Shown: piece after piece, positions 26,248 through 35,568 of the stretch
Layout: the number at the start of each line of letters is the position of its first letter
How positions within the stretch are numbered: position 1 is the stretch's first letter
Assembly (NCBI RefSeq): GCF_031624635.1
Contig: NZ_JAMQOQ010000002.1
Span: forward strand, 248,001 to 312,000
Origin: Halogeometricum sp. S3BR5-2
Lineage (GTDB): Archaea > Halobacteriota > Halobacteria > Halobacteriales > Haloferacaceae
DNA length: 64,000 nt
Reading direction: 5' to 3'
Program-made: the position numbers and the translations under genes
Notes under the pieces: model-generated
The model's database searches: none
What the model was told of the DNA's origin: nothing
Seen by the model: the letters and a program-made list of their open reading frames with translations, nothing else

Positions 26248-27201
26248 TCAGAGCACCCCGGCGGCCTCCGCGCGGGCGACGAGTCGCCGCGCCATCTTGT
26301 TCGTCGCCTCGTCGACCATCTCCCCGTCGACGGAGACGGCGCCCTTCCCCTGCGCCGTCGCCTCGGCGTAGGCCTCGACGATGCGTTGGGCGCGTTCGGC
26401 CTCCTCGCGGTCGGGCGCGAACGTCTCGTTGGCGATTTCGATCTGGCTCGGGTGGACGGCCCACTTGCCGTCACAGCCGAGGAGGCTCGCGTTCCGACAG
26501 GATTCTCTGAATCCTTCCGGGTCCTCGATTTCGGCGTACGGCCCGTCGATGACCTGCAATCCCTCGGCCTTCGCGGCGTGGGCGATGCGGGCCAGTTGGT
26601 AGTGCCAGTAGTGGCCGGGGTAGTCGCCGCCGGACCCGATGGTCAGGCCCGCCGCGCCGACGCTGGCGGTGTAGTCGCCCGGTCCGAACACGAGCGATTC
26701 CGTGCGGTCCGAGGCGCGGGCTATCTCCGCGACGTTCGTCATGCCCGACGCGGACTCGATCTGACACTGGAGCCCGATGTCGCCCTCGGGCAGGCCCTCG
26801 TTGACCTCCACCTGCGTGAGCAGGTTGTCGACCGTCTGCACCGTCGAGGCGTCGTGGCACATCGGCACCATGATGGTGTCGACCGACCCGCCGGCCGCGC
26901 CGACGACCTCGATGACGTCGTCGTACCACCACTCGGTGTCGACGCCGTTCATCCGGAAGCAGGCCCGCGTCTCCGACCAGTCGCCGTCCTGTAAACCCTC
27001 TATGACCGTCTCGCGGGCGTCCACCTTCTCGCCGGGGGCGACGGCGTCTTCGAGGTCCAAGAACGCCTCGTCGGCGCCCGACTGCGGCGCCTTCTGCACC
27101 ATCGTCTCGTCGCTGCCGGGCGTCGCCAGTTGGCTCCGCCGCATCGTCGGCTGGATGTCGGTACTCCGCTCGTCCGTCGTCCGCGTCGATTGCTCGCTCA
27201 T
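26248..27201 (-). CDS. HpcH/HpaI aldolase / citrate-lyase-beta-like enzyme, likely malyl-CoA lyase type
   Basis: 317 aa, of the CitE/malyl-CoA lyase superfamily: RRSQLATPGSDETMVQKAP, FLDLEDAVAPGEK, QIESASGM (metal-binding Glu), FGPGDYTASVG (Asp ligand) and CDGKWAVHPSQIEIAN. Relatives cleave or form malyl-CoA or beta-methylmalyl-CoA (glyoxylate plus acyl-CoA). It follows isocitrate lyase by 2 bp, so both belong to one operon and glyoxylate is the shared metabolite. Haloarchaeal malate synthase, as I remember it, is a longer (~430 aa) relative, so this could work through malyl-CoA instead. The exact substrate is inferred. Confidence 0.85.
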   Translation of the reverse strand: MSEQSTRTTDERSTDIQPTMRRSQLATPGSDETMVQKAPQSGADEAFLDLEDAVAPGEKVDARETVIEGLQDGDWSETRACFRMNGVDTEWWYDDVIEVVGAAGGSVDTIMVPMCHDASTVQTVDNLLTQVEVNEGLPEGDIGLQCQIESASGMTNVAEIARASDRTESLVFGPGDYTASVGAAGLTIGSGGDYPGHYWHYQLARIAHAAKAEGLQVIDGPYAEIEDPEGFRESCRNASLLGCDGKWAVHPSQIEIANETFAPDREEAERAQRIVEAYAEATAQGKGAVSVDGEMVDEATNKMARRLVARAEAAGVL

Positions 27202-27203
27202 CG

Positions 27204-28244
27204 TCAGTCGTCGCTCTCGATGGGGGTGCTCTCTTCCTCCGAGAAGCCCTCGGAGCTCTCGATTCGCTCGCGCGCCTCGCGGTCGAACTCCATCTCCGTC
27301 TCCTGGTAGTCGGAGACGAACGCGAGTTCGTGGTGCGATTCGGTCGGGTGCCCGAGATACCGCTCCTCCAGTTCCATCTGCCCCGTCTCGTCGTTCTCCG
27401 CGAGGTTCCGGAAGTCCTCGTAGACGCTGTGGGCGCCCGAGTGCAGGCCGAACAGCGTGATGAAGATGTACTCGTAGCCGAGGTCGCCCAGTTCCTCGAA
27501 CGTGAGCGGGTCCTCCTCTTCGGACCACGCGAACGACGAGGAGTAGTTGAACGCCAACTTCAGGTCGGGGTGGGTCTCGTGGATGGTCTCGGCGTACTCG
27601 ACGGCGTCCTCGCGCGAGGGGTCGGGCATCTCGGGCCAGACCATGTCGACGCCGGCGTCGGCGTAGATGCGCCCGCGCTCCAAGTGCTCCTCCCAGTCGC
27701 CGTTCGAGGAGCCGTAGGCGTCCGTCCGGGCGATGACGAACGTGTCCTCGGACTGCTTGGCGTCGACGGCCGCCTCGAACCGGGCGCGCGCCTTATCGCG
27801 CGAGACGATTTGCTTGCCGGCGATGTGGCCACAGCGCTTCGGCGTCGTCTGGTCCTCGATGTGAATCGCGGCGACGCCGGCCTTCTCGTACTCGCGGACG
27901 GCGCGGCGGACGTTGTGGACGCCGCCGTAGCCGGTGTCGCAGTCCGCGATGACCGGCAGGTCCGTCGCCTCGACGATTCGCTTCGCGTTCTCGACCATCT
28001 CGGTCATCGTCACCATCTCCAGGTCCGGGAAGCCGAACTGACCGAGAACGGTCGAGTAGCCGCTCATGTACGCCGCGTCGAGGCCGGCGAGTTCGGCCAG
28101 TCGGGCGTCGAGGGCGTGGTAGATGCCCGGCGCGAAGACGAAGTTCTGCTCGTCGAGCATCCGGCGGAACTCCCGGGCGGACTCGTTGTCGACGTCGCGG
28201 GTGAACACGTCGGCGCCCGTCGTGCGCTCGTAGGGATCGCTCAT
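27204..28244 (-). CDS. aceA: Isocitrate lyase
   Basis: Splits isocitrate into succinate and glyoxylate in the glyoxylate bypass, needed for growth on acetate and other C2 sources. It belongs to the ICL/PEP mutase superfamily: [18 protein letters not shown] (metal-binding Asp region), [20 protein letters not shown] (with the catalytic Cys in KRCGH) and [10 protein letters not shown]. At 346 aa it is the short haloarchaeal form, compared with ~430 aa in bacteria. A small coiled-coil gene overlaps its start by 4 bp, and the CitE-like gene follows within 2 bp. Methylisocitrate lyase activity is an alternative to consider. Confidence 0.92.
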   Translation of the reverse strand: MSDPYERTTGADVFTRDVDNESAREFRRMLDEQNFVFAPGIYHALDARLAELAGLDAAYMSGYSTVLGQFGFPDLEMVTMTEMVENAKRIVEATDLPVIADCDTGYGGVHNVRRAVREYEKAGVAAIHIEDQTTPKRCGHIAGKQIVSRDKARARFEAAVDAKQSEDTFVIARTDAYGSSNGDWEEHLERGRIYADAGVDMVWPEMPDPSREDAVEYAETIHETHPDLKLAFNYSSSFAWSEEEDPLTFEELGDLGYEYIFITLFGLHSGAHSVYEDFRNLAENDETGQMELEERYLGHPTESHHELAFVSDYQETEMEFDREARERIESSEGFSEEESTPIESDD

Positions 28245-28459
28245 CGCCGGTCCTCCCGTTCCATGCGGGTCTCCAGTCGTTCCAGTTGCGTCCGGAGGGC
28301 GGCGATGTCTCGGCGCAGACCGCCGATGTCGTCCTCGCCGGTCTTCCCGGGCGCTTCCGTCTCCGTCGACGTCGATTCCGTCCGGTCGGTCGGGTCGGCG
28401 ATGAAGGGGACCAACGGGGCGTCCATGTTCTCCTCGTTGTTCGGGTAGTTTCGGGTCAT
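28241..28459 (-). CDS. Small coiled-coil protein overlapping aceA, 72 aa
   Basis: Starts [20 protein letters not shown], passes through a Ser/Thr/Glu-rich linker, and ends with the helix [20 protein letters not shown], a heptad-like coiled coil. Its stop overlaps the aceA ATG (ATGA type), so the two are translationally coupled. An in-frame ATG at 28495 or GTG at 28597 could lengthen it, but the segment in between is low-complexity. It may bind or regulate the neighbouring enzymes; function unknown. Confidence 0.7.
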   Translation of the reverse strand: MTRNYPNNEENMDAPLVPFIADPTDRTESTSTETEAPGKTGEDDIGGLRRDIAALRTQLERLETRMEREDRR

Positions 28460-28817
28460 CGTTCCAGTCGTGCGTCGGGTCGTGGGTGTCGTCATCTGTC
28501 TCGTATCGGTGGGTCGGGGCTGCTCGTCGAGCGGTTCTGCTGACGGAACGCGGGGCGGTGGGCGCGTACTGCGCCGGGTACTGCCATCCTGTGTCACCTC
28601 GTCTGCTCCGTCTTCAGTCTCCTAAATAAACATAATGATTGATAGTGTTAATATTCTTTAGCTCGGGTTATCTCCTAATACAGATAAGAGTGAGGCTAGT
28701 GCACATTCTAGGACACTGCGGACGACCGTATCCTCGGCCGCCGCCCGTGCCAGCGTCTCTCACCCGGTTCCGCGGTCGGTGCGCTTAATCCGCGCAGTCG
28801 CCGACCTTCGGTATCCG
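28460..28817. other. 358-bp divergent control region
   Basis: Lies between the minus-strand aceA operon and the plus-strand ABC exporter genes. The only notable part is the AT-rich stretch 28618-28690, with CTAAATAAACATAATG and a TTAATATTCTTTAG run, which can hold promoters for both directions. The rest is GC-rich with short frames but no recognisable gene. Confidence 0.5.
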
Positions 28818-29771
28818 ATGTCTTCTGCGATAACGATACGCGATTTACGGAAGTCCTACGGCGACGTGCAGGCGCTCGACGGCGTCGACCTCGACGTCCC
28901 CGAGGGGTCCTTTTTCGGCCTCCTCGGTCCGAACGGCGCGGGGAAGACGACGTTCATCAACGTCCTCGTCGGCCTCGTCCGCAAGTCCGGCGGCCGCGCG
29001 GAGGTGTTCGGCTACGACGTGGAGGACGACTACCGCGAGGCGCGCGACAGCATCGGCCTCGCGCCGCAGGAGTTCAACGTCGACCGCTTCTTCCCCATCC
29101 GCGAGGTGCTCGAACACAAGGCGGGCTACCACGGCGTCTCGGAGGAAGAGGCCGCCGAACGCGCCGACGAGGTGCTCAAGCGCGTCGGCATCTACGACAA
29201 GCGCGACACGCGGTTCGACTGGCTCTCCGGCGGGATGAAGCGCCGCTTCGTCCTCGCGCGCGCCCTCATCACCGACCCGGACCTCCTCATCCTCGACGAA
29301 CCGACGGCGGGCGTCGACGTGCAACTCCGCCGCGAACTGTGGGAGACCATCACCGAACTGAACGACTCGGGGACGACCATCCTGCTGACGACCCACTACA
29401 TCGAGGAGGCCGAACGCCTCTGCGACGAGGTGGCCATCCTCGACTCCGGGCGCGTCGTGGAGGTTGCGAGCCCCGAGGACCTGATGGACCGCGGCACCGA
29501 CGACGTAATCGTCACCCTGCGGAACGCTCCCACGGCGGTCCCCGACTTCGCCGCCGAGGACGACCGCGTGGAGGCCGTCGAACTCGACGGGGCGCGCCTC
29601 GTCGTCACCGCCCGCGAGGGCGGCCTCGTCGCCCCCGAACTCGTCCGCCGCCTCGATAGCGCCGGCCACGAGATAGTCGACCTCGAAATCTCGCGCACCT
29701 CGCTCGAAGAGGTGTTCGTCGAGATGACGAGAACCGAAGAGGACCGCGCGACGGCGGAGGCGAGCAGATGA
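28818..29771 (+). CDS. ABC transporter ATP-binding protein (ABC-2 exporter type)
   Basis: A complete ABC ATPase, 317 aa: Walker A GPNGAGKTT, Q-loop GLAPQEFNVDRFF, signature DWLSGGMKRRFVLARALI, Walker B LLILDEPTAGVD, H-loop LTTHYIEEAE. A C-terminal extension of about 80 residues is characteristic of ABC-2 drug or polysaccharide export ATPases (DrrA/NodI-like). The ATG at 28818 (MSSAITIRDLRKSYGD) is preferred over an upstream frame start. Its end overlaps the permease start (ATGA), so the pair is one transporter. Substrate not determinable. Confidence 0.94.
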   Translation: MSSAITIRDLRKSYGDVQALDGVDLDVPEGSFFGLLGPNGAGKTTFINVLVGLVRKSGGRAEVFGYDVEDDYREARDSIGLAPQEFNVDRFFPIREVLEHKAGYHGVSEEEAAERADEVLKRVGIYDKRDTRFDWLSGGMKRRFVLARALITDPDLLILDEPTAGVDVQLRRELWETITELNDSGTTILLTTHYIEEAERLCDEVAILDSGRVVEVASPEDLMDRGTDDVIVTLRNAPTAVPDFAAEDDRVEAVELDGARLVVTAREGGLVAPELVRRLDSAGHEIVDLEISRTSLEEVFVEMTRTEEDRATAEASR

Positions 29772-30535
29772 ACGCCGAGCGCACGGGCTTCTACGCCCTC
29801 CTCAAGCGCGAGGTTCTCCGATTTATCCGCCGCCCGCGCAACACGTTCGTCCCGCCCTTTATCACGAACGTGCTGTACTTCTCGGTGTTCGGCGTCATCC
29901 TCGGCGAACGCATCAACGAGATAGCGGGGGTGCCGTACATCCTCTTCATTCTCCCCGGTCTCATCGTCCTCGGCGCGGTGTCGAACGCCTTCGAGAACGC
30001 CTCCTTCTCCATCTTCCACGGCCGGTGGAACCGCTACATCGAGGAGGTGCTCACCTCGCCGCTCTCCTACCGGTCGATGGTCGGCGCGTTCGTCCTCTCC
30101 TCGGCGGCCCGCGGCGTCGTCGTCGGCGCTCTCGTCGCCGTCATCGGCGCGTTCTTCACCACCGTCGGCGTCGAAAACCCCCTCTACCTCGTCGCGTTCA
30201 TGCTCGTCATCACCCTGCTGTTCGCCGGGTTCGGCGTCGTCGGCGGCCTGTGGGCCGACGACTTCGACGACCTGACGATGATGAACCAGTTCATCCTGCG
30301 ACCGCTGGTGTTCTTCGGCGGCGTCTTCTACTCGCTGGGTGAACTGCCGGCGACGGTCCAGCAGGTGTCGCTCCTGAACCCGATGATATACATGGTCAAC
30401 GGCGTCCGCTACGGCTTCCTCGGCGTCAGCGAGGTGGACCCGAACGCCTCCTTGGCCGTCCTCACCGCTCTCACCCTCGGGGTGACGGCGCTGAACGTCG
30501 TCCTGTTCAAGCGCGGCTACGGTCTGACCGACTGA
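29768..30535 (+). CDS. ABC-2 type transporter permease
   Basis: 255 aa with six hydrophobic helices and the ABC-2 membrane domain features: LKREVLRFIRRPRNTFVPPFI at the start, FVLSSAARGVVVGALVAVIGAFF, and FILRPLVFFGGVFYSLGELP before the final helices, where the family carries its conserved segment. Starts on the 4-bp overlap with the ATPase gene. Together they would form an exporter for lipids, drugs or saccharides. Confidence 0.93.
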   Translation: MNAERTGFYALLKREVLRFIRRPRNTFVPPFITNVLYFSVFGVILGERINEIAGVPYILFILPGLIVLGAVSNAFENASFSIFHGRWNRYIEEVLTSPLSYRSMVGAFVLSSAARGVVVGALVAVIGAFFTTVGVENPLYLVAFMLVITLLFAGFGVVGGLWADDFDDLTMMNQFILRPLVFFGGVFYSLGELPATVQQVSLLNPMIYMVNGVRYGFLGVSEVDPNASLAVLTALTLGVTALNVVLFKRGYGLTD

Positions 30536-30543
30536 GCCGGATC

Positions 30544-30580
30544 CGGCACTTCCGCCGCTTCCGCCGCTTCTGCCGCCTCC
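30544..30580 (+). repeat. Low-complexity CCGCTTCCG-type tandem run
   Basis: Three imperfect 9-bp units of the CCGCTTCCG kind directly after the permease gene, in noncoding DNA. Short and degenerate; it may just reflect composition. Confidence 0.3.
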
Positions 30581-30695
30581 GGCCCACTACGGCCCGCACG
30601 ATCACGAATGCGAATTCCAACGCCGCACGCGAACCGAACGCGGACGCGCCTTCCGCGGCGACAATCCTCTTTCCGCTCACGCCCGAAGCGCGCCC

Positions 30696-31493
30696 GTGGA
30701 CCTCGCTATCGACGACCGAGTCGCTATCGTCACCGGCGGGAGCAAGGGAATCGGGAAGGCCATCGCGGAGACGTTCGCCGCGGAGGGCGCCGACGTCTGC
30801 ATCTGCGCCCGCGGCGAAGACGAACTGGAAGGCGCGGCGGCCGAGATGGACGGCGACGTCCTCACCGCGCAGGTGGACGTGACCGACCCCGACGACGTGG
30901 AGGAACTGGTCGAGGAGACGGTAGAGGAGTTCGGCGGTATCGACGTGCTCGTGAACAACGCCGGCACGACCGGCAGTTTCGAGAAACTCGACGCGGTCCC
31001 CGAGGAGGAGTGGCGCACGGTCATCGACACGAACCTCTTCGGGACGATGCGGGTCACGAAGGCGGCGCTCCCCTACCTGAAAGAAGGCGACGGCGGCAGC
31101 GTCGTCAACGTCGCCTCCGACGCCGGCCTGATGCCGCACGACAAGATGCCGCAGTACAACGCCTCGAAGGCGGCGATAATCAACCTGACACAGAACCTCT
31201 CGAAGGCCTATCTGGGCGAGGGCGTCCGCGTGAACGCCGTCGCGCCGACGACGACGCGGACCCCCCTCGTGCAGGCGATGTTCGAGGAGATAGCCGACGA
31301 ACGGGACATCTCCGTCGAAGAGGCCGAACGGGCATTCTTGGAGGAGGAAAAGCCCGCCCTCCAGTTCGACCGGGTGGCCGAACCCGAGGAGGTGGCGCCC
31401 GTCGTCGCCTTCCTCGTCTCCGACCTCGCCTCCTACGTCTCCGGGTCGACCTACCGCGTGGACGGCGGCGGCGTCCCGACAATCGACGTCTGA
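30696..31493 (+). CDS. Short-chain dehydrogenase/reductase (FabG-like)
   Basis: An NAD(P)-dependent oxidoreductase, 265 aa. Cofactor loop GGSKGIGKAIAETF at the N-terminus, NNAGTTG (NNAG motif), NVASDAGLM with the catalytic Ser, and YNASKAA with the catalytic Tyr and Lys. The closing VASYVSGSTYRVDGGGVPT is a standard SDR ending. GTG start at 30696. The substrate is unknown; 3-oxoacyl reductase and sugar dehydrogenase are possibilities. No neighbour is metabolically linked. Confidence 0.92.
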   Translation: MDLAIDDRVAIVTGGSKGIGKAIAETFAAEGADVCICARGEDELEGAAAEMDGDVLTAQVDVTDPDDVEELVEETVEEFGGIDVLVNNAGTTGSFEKLDAVPEEEWRTVIDTNLFGTMRVTKAALPYLKEGDGGSVVNVASDAGLMPHDKMPQYNASKAAIINLTQNLSKAYLGEGVRVNAVAPTTTRTPLVQAMFEEIADERDISVEEAERAFLEEEKPALQFDRVAEPEEVAPVVAFLVSDLASYVSGSTYRVDGGGVPTIDV

Positions 31494-31637
31494 ACCCCGC
31501 TACGACGCGCGCGGGTCCCGCGTCGCCCCTCGCCGGGCAACCATCCGAGCGGCGGTTACTGTCGACGGAGTTAGATATTTCGCCGGCGGCGACGCTCCGG
31601 GAAACAGTCAAGTTCGCTCCGACTACAGTAGCGTGCG

Positions 31638-33005
31638 ATGACGAAGATGGGACGGCGGCGGTTCCTCGCGTCCGTCGGCGCGGGGGCGGTCGGTCTCGCC
31701 GCGGCGCCCGCCGTCGCGGCCGCCGACGCCGAGGAGGGGTTCGACCCCTCCGTCCACGGGTTCGGGTTCCGGAACTGGCGCGGGAGCGAACGGGCCTACC
31801 CCGGCCACGACCACCGCAAACTGGCCGACGAGGAGGTCAGAGAGTGCGTCCGCCTCGACTGGCGGGGACCGTTCGCCGACCTGTTCGGCACGCCCGTCGC
31901 CCGCCTGCCGGACGCCCTCGTCGGCCTCGTCGCCTCGCAGATTCGCGTCGCCGCCGCGCAGTTGTCCTCGACGGACGGCCACTGCTACGGGATGACGTTC
32001 GCCGCGCAGGAGTTCTTCGAGGACCCGAACGCGCTCCCCGATTCGGTCGAGCACGCGGCCGAACTTCGGACGCCGGAGGTGCCCGTGGCCCGCGACGAGG
32101 GCGGCACCGTCGGCACCCGCATCGACGAGTACCAGTCGACGCAGTTGCTCGACGTGCACTCGTGGCTTGGGCGACGCCGGATGCTTCGTCCGAAAGAGAT
32201 AGACCACGCCGCCGAACTCGCGGCGCTGACCGCGACGGTGGACGCCTTCGGGACGGCGGGCGTGACGCTCGTCGACACCGCCACGCGCCTCTCCCATCAG
32301 GTGCTCGTCTACGACTACGCCGAACGGGGGAACGCGACGCTGCTCGACGTGTACAACCCGAACGTCCCCGCGAGTTCCTACCGCCCGCGGTACCGCCGAC
32401 GGCTGAAGGTGATTCCGGGCGCCGACAGACCGCTCGCGAACCACGCCGAGTTCGACAGCCTCGTGTTCAACCGCTGGGACCGGGCCATCCGCGCCGACGC
32501 CGACGTGACCGCCCCGCGGCGGACCGACGACGGTGACTTCTCGCACCTGCTCGAACGCGCCGTCCGCTTCACCGTCTCCTCGCCGAACGTCGGCCTCTCC
32601 GTCGTCGCTCCCGACGGGACGGCCGTGGGGCGCAACCGCGCCGAGATGATGGACCGGAGTCGGAGCGACGTGTACGGCACGCGCTACCGCTACGACGCCC
32701 CCGCCGGCGACTACCGCGTCTCCGTCGTCGGCAAGCGGGCGGCGACGTACGAGTTGACCGCCGAGGCCGCCGGACTCGACGGGTCGCTTCTGGACGGCGC
32801 CGTGACCGCCGACATCGCCCCCGGCGAGGTGCGCGAGTACGTCGCGTCGGTTCCCGAAAGCGCCGACGAGGAGGGGAGCCTCCGCGAACGCGGGTCGATA
32901 TCGCCGGCGCGCGTCCGCCGGGCCGTCGACGTGCCCAACCTCCTCGCGGGCGCCGCCGGCGGCGCGGCCCTGTCGGCGTACGCGCTCCGTCGGCGGCGCG
33001 AGTGA
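31638..33005 (+). CDS. Tat-exported protein with papain-like Cys/His arrangement, 455 aa
   Basis: A Tat signal (MGRRRFLASVGAGAVGLAAAP) marks export. The core has DGHCYGMTFAAQEFF with Cys116, LSHQVLVYDYAERG with His220, and TLLDVYNPNVP with Asp237/Asn240. This is the order and spacing expected for a papain/transglutaminase-like cysteine hydrolase. A beta-rich second half follows (about residues 290-410), and the protein ends with a short hydrophobic helix LLAGAAGGAALSAYAL plus RRRRE, likely a membrane tail. Family not identified. The enzymatic reading is inference; I know no characterised homologue. Confidence 0.7.
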   Translation: MTKMGRRRFLASVGAGAVGLAAAPAVAAADAEEGFDPSVHGFGFRNWRGSERAYPGHDHRKLADEEVRECVRLDWRGPFADLFGTPVARLPDALVGLVASQIRVAAAQLSSTDGHCYGMTFAAQEFFEDPNALPDSVEHAAELRTPEVPVARDEGGTVGTRIDEYQSTQLLDVHSWLGRRRMLRPKEIDHAAELAALTATVDAFGTAGVTLVDTATRLSHQVLVYDYAERGNATLLDVYNPNVPASSYRPRYRRRLKVIPGADRPLANHAEFDSLVFNRWDRAIRADADVTAPRRTDDGDFSHLLERAVRFTVSSPNVGLSVVAPDGTAVGRNRAEMMDRSRSDVYGTRYRYDAPAGDYRVSVVGKRAATYELTAEAAGLDGSLLDGAVTADIAPGEVREYVASVPESADEEGSLRERGSISPARVRRAVDVPNLLAGAAGGAALSAYALRRRRE

Positions 33006-33034
33006 GCGGCCGGGGGAGACCGCTGCGACGGCGC

Positions 33035-33619
33035 TCAGCCGAGTTCGACCGTCGTCTCGGCCGTCGGCGACGACAGTCCGGTCACGTTGTCGACGACGCG
33101 CGCCGCCAGCGCGTACGCCCCGGCGTCGAGGTCCGAGACGTCGAGTTCGAGCGGACTCTCCGCGAGCGTCTGGTCCCGGTCGAGCGTGATACGGACCCGC
33201 GTCTCCGCCTCGCGGACGGCGTCGCCCCCGCGCCGCAGTTCGACCCGCACGGTGGCGTCGGCCCGACCCGTCCCGCCGCCCGCCGGGTGGACGGGGTAGT
33301 CGTAGCTCACCGCCGCGATGAGCGTCCCGCCCGCCACGCGGTCGGTCTGTTCGGTCACCACGTCGCCGGCGCGCGACCACGACTCGACGGCGCGGACGAG
33401 GTTCACCTCCGGTCCCGCGACCCGGTCCCGGAGCGCGTCGAGTTCCGCGTTCAGCGACGCTATCTCCTCGTCCCGCGCCCGCAGTTTCGCCTCCAACTCG
33501 GCGATGCGGACGCGGCGGTCGGTCACGGCATCCGATTCGACGACGGTGTACCCGAGACACCCGCTCGTCGCTCCGAGGCCGCAGAGGCCGGCGAACGCGA
33601 GGAGTTCGCGTCGGTCCAT
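33035..33619 (-). CDS. Tat lipoprotein with coiled coil, unknown function, 194 aa
   Basis: MDRRELLAFAGLCGLGATSGC carries a twin-arginine-like signal and a lipobox (TSGC), so the protein should be lipid-anchored outside the membrane. The segment RVRIAELEAKLRARDEEIAS is a coiled coil. The C-terminal domain is beta-rich and resembles an immunoglobulin-like fold: LIAAVSYDYPVHPAGGG, ATVRVELRRGGDAV, LELDVSDLDAGAYALAARV. Start at the ATG at 33619. No enzyme signature. Confidence 0.75.
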   Translation of the reverse strand: MDRRELLAFAGLCGLGATSGCLGYTVVESDAVTDRRVRIAELEAKLRARDEEIASLNAELDALRDRVAGPEVNLVRAVESWSRAGDVVTEQTDRVAGGTLIAAVSYDYPVHPAGGGTGRADATVRVELRRGGDAVREAETRVRITLDRDQTLAESPLELDVSDLDAGAYALAARVVDNVTGLSSPTAETTVELG

Positions 33620-33721
33620 GCGGACCGTCGGGGGCGGGACGGCATAACGTCTCGCGCCGGCGACCGGGCGACCGGACGACCGACGGAGGTAAACGGCGCG
33701 CACGCCTACGGAGGCCGACAG

Positions 33722-34222
33722 ATGCCGACCGACGGACGCGACGTGAGACCGCGGGACCGCCACGGGTTCGACGAGACGAAGAGCCCCGTCGCCGCCGCCC
33801 TCGGAAAGTTCGTCCCGCAAGCCTTGGTTAGAAGAGGACTCTTCGTCGCCGTGCGGACCGACCGCGAGACGTACGCGCCCGGCGATCCGGTGGAACTCAC
33901 CGTCGTCATCGAGAACCGCCTCCCCCTCCCCGTGAGCGTGACGACGCCGACGCGCCGCCTGTGGGGGTGGACCGTCGACGGCGAGTTGGAGGCCAGCGAC
34001 GAACGCGTCTACGTCTCGGAGTCGCCCTCGAAGCTCACCTTCCGCGGCGGCGAGCGGAAGGTGCTCACGCGGACGTGGGACGGCCTGTTCAAACGCGTCG
34101 GCGCCGACGGTGCGGCGACCCGGTGGGTCGAACCCGACCCCGGCACCCACGAGGTGGGTGCGTACCTCGCCCTCGAGGGGAACCGGCCCGCCGACGCGAC
34201 GACGATTCGAATCGAGCGCTGA
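33722..34222 (+). CDS. Conserved haloarchaeal protein, Ig-like fold predicted, 166 aa
   Basis: After a charged N-terminus (MPTDGRDVRPRDRHGFDETK) there is an Ig-like beta sandwich with the strand pattern VRTDRETYAPGDPVELTVVI, LPLPVSVTTPTRRLWGWTVDG, ERKVLTRTWDGLF and GTHEVGAYLALEG. The YAPGDPVELTVVIEN type of strand is common to cell-surface beta-sandwich domains, but no signal peptide is seen, so it may be cytosolic. Function unknown. Confidence 0.7.
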   Translation: MPTDGRDVRPRDRHGFDETKSPVAAALGKFVPQALVRRGLFVAVRTDRETYAPGDPVELTVVIENRLPLPVSVTTPTRRLWGWTVDGELEASDERVYVSESPSKLTFRGGERKVLTRTWDGLFKRVGADGAATRWVEPDPGTHEVGAYLALEGNRPADATTIRIER

Positions 34223-34275
34223 GGCCGCCGGCGGGGCCGAGCAGTCGACGCGGAAAATCAGTGACCGAAGACCGC

Positions 34276-35568
34276 TCAGTCGGCGTCGACGCTGCCCGCC
34301 ACGTCGTCGTTGTGGAGGTGGCAGGCGGCGTAGTGGACGCCGTCGCCGTGGACCGGTTCGACCTCGTAGGAGGGCACCTCACGGGCGCAGATGCTCTGCT
34401 CGGCGAACGCCTCCGTGAGTCGCTCCTCGGCCGCGTCCCAGTCGCCGTTCAGCACGTCGTCGACGCTCGTCTCCACGAGCGACCCCGCCTCGCCGTCGGG
34501 CGTCCCGTCCGGGAAGAACTCGTTGCGGAGCGACGCCTCGCCGTCGGCCTCGAACGTGCGGCGCTCGGTCTCGCGCATGAACGCCCGCACCCGCCGCCAC
34601 TCGGCCGCCGAGAGGTCGTACTCCTCGGGGGCGATGAGCCGCGGACAGCGCGTCCGGAACCGACATCCCGAGGGCGGGTCGATGGGCGAGGGCACGTCGC
34701 CTTCGAGGACGCCCCGCTGGCCGCCCGCCCGCGGGTCGGGCACCGGAATCGACTGGAGGAGCGCCTCGGTGTAGGGGTGTTGGGGGTTCTCGAACAGTTC
34801 CTCGGTCTCCGCCAGTTCGACCAACTGCCCGAGGTACATCACGGCCACGCGGTCGGAGATGTGCCGGATGACGCTCAGGTCGTGACTGATGAACAGGTAC
34901 GTCAGCCCGAACTCCTCTTGGAGGTCCCGCATCGTGTTCAGCACCTGCGCCTGAATCGAGGCGTCGAGCGCCGAAGTGGGTTCGTCGCAGACGATGAAGT
35001 CCGGGTTGACCGCCAGCGCGCGTGCGAGGTTGACCCGCTGGCGCTGCCCGCCGGAGAACTGGTGGGGGTAGCGGTTGTAGTGCTGGGGGTCGAGACCGAC
35101 CTTCTCCAGGAGCATCCGCGCCCGCTTCTCGCGTTCGCCCTTGTAGAGGCCGTGGGCTTTCATCGGTTCCTCGACGATGGGGCCGACTTTCATCCGCGGG
35201 TCCAGGGAGGACTGGGGGTCCTGGAAGATCATCTGGATGTTCTCGCGCATCGAGCGGAGCTCCTCGCCGCTCATCTCCGCGAGGTCGTCGCCCTTGAACC
35301 ACACCGCGCCGTCGGTCGGTTCGAGCAGGCGCAGAATCGTCCGCGCGAGGGTCGACTTCCCGCACCCCGACTCGCCGACGAGACCCAGCGTCTCGCCCTT
35401 CGCGATGTCGAAGGAGACGTCGTCGACCGCTTTGACCTCCTCGTCGTTGAACAGGCTGGCGACGAGGCCGCTGCCCTGACTGAAGTACTTGGTGAGTCCC
35501 TCGACGCGGAGGAGCGTCTCGCCGAAGTCGATGTCGTCGTCGCTCCCCGTGACCATCCCGCGACTCAC
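34276..35568 (-). CDS. dppF: Dipeptide/oligopeptide ABC transporter ATP-binding protein (DppF/OppF type)
   Basis: The second ATPase of the importer, 430 aa. Walker [10 protein letters not shown], signature [16 protein letters not shown], Walker [14 protein letters not shown]-loop [10 protein letters not shown]. The C-terminal oligopeptide ATPase region has a cysteine-bearing segment ([11 protein letters not shown]), typical of Dpp/OppF proteins where it may bind an Fe-S cluster. Beyond this there is a roughly 120-residue extension not usual in bacterial homologues. Its start overlaps the stop of the partner ATPase gene by 4 bp. Last gene of the operon. Confidence 0.94.
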   Translation of the reverse strand: MSRGMVTGSDDDIDFGETLLRVEGLTKYFSQGSGLVASLFNDEEVKAVDDVSFDIAKGETLGLVGESGCGKSTLARTILRLLEPTDGAVWFKGDDLAEMSGEELRSMRENIQMIFQDPQSSLDPRMKVGPIVEEPMKAHGLYKGEREKRARMLLEKVGLDPQHYNRYPHQFSGGQRQRVNLARALAVNPDFIVCDEPTSALDASIQAQVLNTMRDLQEEFGLTYLFISHDLSVIRHISDRVAVMYLGQLVELAETEELFENPQHPYTEALLQSIPVPDPRAGGQRGVLEGDVPSPIDPPSGCRFRTRCPRLIAPEEYDLSAAEWRRVRAFMRETERRTFEADGEASLRNEFFPDGTPDGEAGSLVETSVDDVLNGDWDAAEERLTEAFAEQSICAREVPSYEVEPVHGDGVHYAACHLHNDDVAGSVDAD

